Source: UBA5018 sp044375975
GTDB lineage: Bacteria > Cyanobacteriota > Cyanobacteriia > PCC-6307 > Cyanobiaceae
Reading direction: 5' to 3'
DNA: 12,837 bases
Assembly: GCA_044375975.1 (NCBI GenBank)
Contig: JBILLQ010000087.1
Span: forward strand, 1 to 12,837
The position numbers and the translations under genes are program-made. The stretch's first letter is position 1, and each line of letters begins with the position of its first letter. This document shows, one piece after another, positions 11,994 through 12,837 of the stretch. The notes below the pieces were generated by a model. It had not been told where the DNA came from. It was given only the letters and a program-made list of their open reading frames with translations, and ran no database searches.

Positions 11994-12283
11994 ACCCAAT
12001 CGAGAATGGCCCATCCTCACGATCGTGAGCAGCTCCAGCTTTCGCGGTGCCACCCTGGAACACACCGGCACTTTCGTTTCCACCTGGCCGGTACTCACCG
12101 AGGTCTGCCAGCTGGTCCCAGGGGCTATGGCACCAAGAGTTAGCGGCATCTCCTCCAGCCATCTCACCACCGGGCACGGCAACATCTGGATCATCAACTG
12201 CGCTCACTGGGGTGAATGAATGGGGCCGCACGAGCTGCAGGAACTGCGGTAACAGGCCAAAATGGCGCCAGAGCTTTGCTTCC
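11994..12283. other. Unassigned stretch between HEPN relic and TPR gene
   Basis: No gene is called. Frames are open on both strands (plus to 12219, minus to about 12197 and 12318), and the plus reading around 12017-12219 looks protein-like but matches no family I know. CTCACGATCGTGAG (12016-12029) is a perfect 14-bp palindrome. The stretch occupies the place where the rest of the HEPN gene should be, so it is probably the insertion or deletion scar plus the TPR gene's promoter region. Confidence 0.4.
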
Positions 12284-12837
12284 ATGACACGCCGATTCCC
12301 CAGCGTCAGCACAGCCAAGCTCCTGTGGGCCCCCTTGGCGCTCCTGGTGGCCTTGCCCGTGGGGGCGCTGGAGCGGGTCCCCGCTCCGGAAAGCAGGTCG
12401 AATGCAGGGCTGCTGGCTCAAGCGAAATCAGAGATCCCGCCGGAGATCCTGGCTCTGGAGAAGAAAGCCAGTGAGCTCTATGGGCGCGGTGAACCGCAGC
12501 AGGCCTTGGCACTGATCCAGCAGCTGATGGCCTGGGTGAACGCCAACCTGCCAAGCAATGATCCCTACCGGGCGAAAAGCCAAACCTGGATGGGGCTGCT
12601 GCTCAGTGCCGTGGGCCGCCGCCAGGAGGCGCTGGCCCCCACGGAAGAAGCGGTGAGAATCCGTCGCGAGCTGGCGAAGACCAACCCGGCCTTCCTGAAC
12701 GATCTGGCCCGTTCCCTGAACAACCTGGGCATCACCTACAGCGAACTGGGCCGCCGCCAGGAGGCGCTGGCCCCCACGGAAGAAGCGGTAAAGATCTATC
12801 GCGAGCTGGCGAAGACCAACCCGGCCTTCCTGAACGA
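12284..12837 (+). CDS. Secreted TPR-repeat protein, 5' part only
   Basis: The frame is open from ATG 12284 to the window end (184 complete codons). Residues 1-29 form a signal peptide (Met-Thr-Arg-Arg, hydrophobic 12-27, cleavage near Val-Gly-Ala). Residues about 55-110 form a first helical repeat pair. From about 110 there are kinesin-light-chain-like TPR units with a 45-residue period, each containing Gly-Arg-Arg-Gln-Glu-Ala-Leu-Ala-Pro-Thr-Glu-Glu-Ala-Val and Arg-Glu-Leu-Ala-Lys-Thr-Asn-Pro-Ala-Phe-Leu-Asn. Such arrays are common in cyanobacteria and often precede a CHAT protease or another effector domain, but no effector is visible here. The role is likely protein-protein binding outside the cytoplasm. 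It lies downstream of the broken MNT-HEPN module, on the same strand, with no evidence of cotranscription. Confidence 0.82.
   Translation, partial: MTRRFPSVSTAKLLWAPLALLVALPVGALERVPAPESRSNAGLLAQAKSEIPPEILALEKKASELYGRGEPQQALALIQQLMAWVNANLPSNDPYRAKSQTWMGLLLSAVGRRQEALAPTEEAVRIRRELAKTNPAFLNDLARSLNNLGITYSELGRRQEALAPTEEAVKIYRELAKTNPAFLN
12613..12837 (+). repeat. 135-bp TPR-coding tandem repeats, cut by window end
   Basis: The 135-bp unit starting GGGCCGCCGCCAGG at 12613 begins again at 12748. The 90 bases of the second unit that are visible differ from the first at five positions, all within about 12 bases (GTGAGAATCCGT versus GTAAAGATCTAT). Such near identity at DNA level suggests recent duplication or gene conversion, and more units probably follow beyond the window. 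Confidence 0.9.

Noticed and set aside
11911..12318. 135-codon minus-strand frame over the HEPN relic
   Set aside because: Overlaps the nucleotidyltransferase end, HEPN relic and TPR start; no family match, so treated as chance, though the region stays listed as unexplained.

Overview
The window looks like a stretch of cyanobacterial chromosome, most likely from the picocyanobacterial Synechococcus/Cyanobium lineage. The base composition is GC-rich. Several proteins belong to families that are cyanobacterial or plastid-related: DUF1517, the Tic21-like DUF3611 protein, and the long two-domain ThiE. The string thiE - ribF - surE - pheS - nadK - response regulator fits what I recall of conserved picocyanobacterial gene order. 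Two GGCGATCGCC (HIP1-core) sites lie in ribF. All of this comes from reading the sequence; no database search was possible.

Layout. Positions 1-984 hold no gene I can defend. This stretch contains foldable sequence at the left edge, a C-rich tract, a purine-rich block of degenerate repeats of about 110 bp (275-560) and a perfect 16-bp-stem inverted repeat (722-762). From 985 to 3366 a minus-strand operon runs thiE-thiS-DUF1517: the two-domain thiamine-phosphate synthase, the sulfur-carrier protein overlapping it by ATGA, and an exported Gly-rich DUF1517 protein. A 38-codon single-span membrane microprotein (3417-3533) diverges from thiE. After a gene-free stretch comes ribF (minus, FMN/FAD synthesis), divergent from a four-helix DUF3611/Tic21-like membrane protein. 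That gene converges on surE (nucleotide phosphatase), and surE is divergent from pheS.

From 6376 to 9847 a plus-strand operon runs pheS - nadK - OmpR-type regulator - DUF192 protein, with ATGA overlaps at the last two junctions. The regulator's receiver domain has lost its phosphorylation residues. The DUF192 protein carries nine tandem hexapeptides encoded by an 18-bp minisatellite. A large precorrin methyltransferase/decarboxylase gene (cobL/cbiET, cobalamin pathway) follows on the minus strand. The right end is accessory in character: an MntA-type nucleotidyltransferase, a HEPN partner broken after about 16 recognisable residues, roughly 290 bp of unassigned sequence, and the start of a secreted TPR-repeat protein that runs off the window.

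How the parts fit: most named genes are cofactor and housekeeping functions (thiamine, FMN/FAD, NADP, corrinoid, nucleotide salvage, Phe-tRNA charging) packed into short overlapping units. Short in-frame tandem repeats recur at protein termini and linkers (thiS, the regulator, the DUF192 gene, the DUF3611/surE junction). Together with the decayed toxin-antitoxin module and the near-identical TPR repeats, they suggest a genome with active repeat slippage. I do not see a complete new system. The best leads are the pseudo-receiver regulator tied to NAD kinase, the repeat-bearing DUF192 protein, the conserved-looking microprotein, and the repeat block in the first kilobase.
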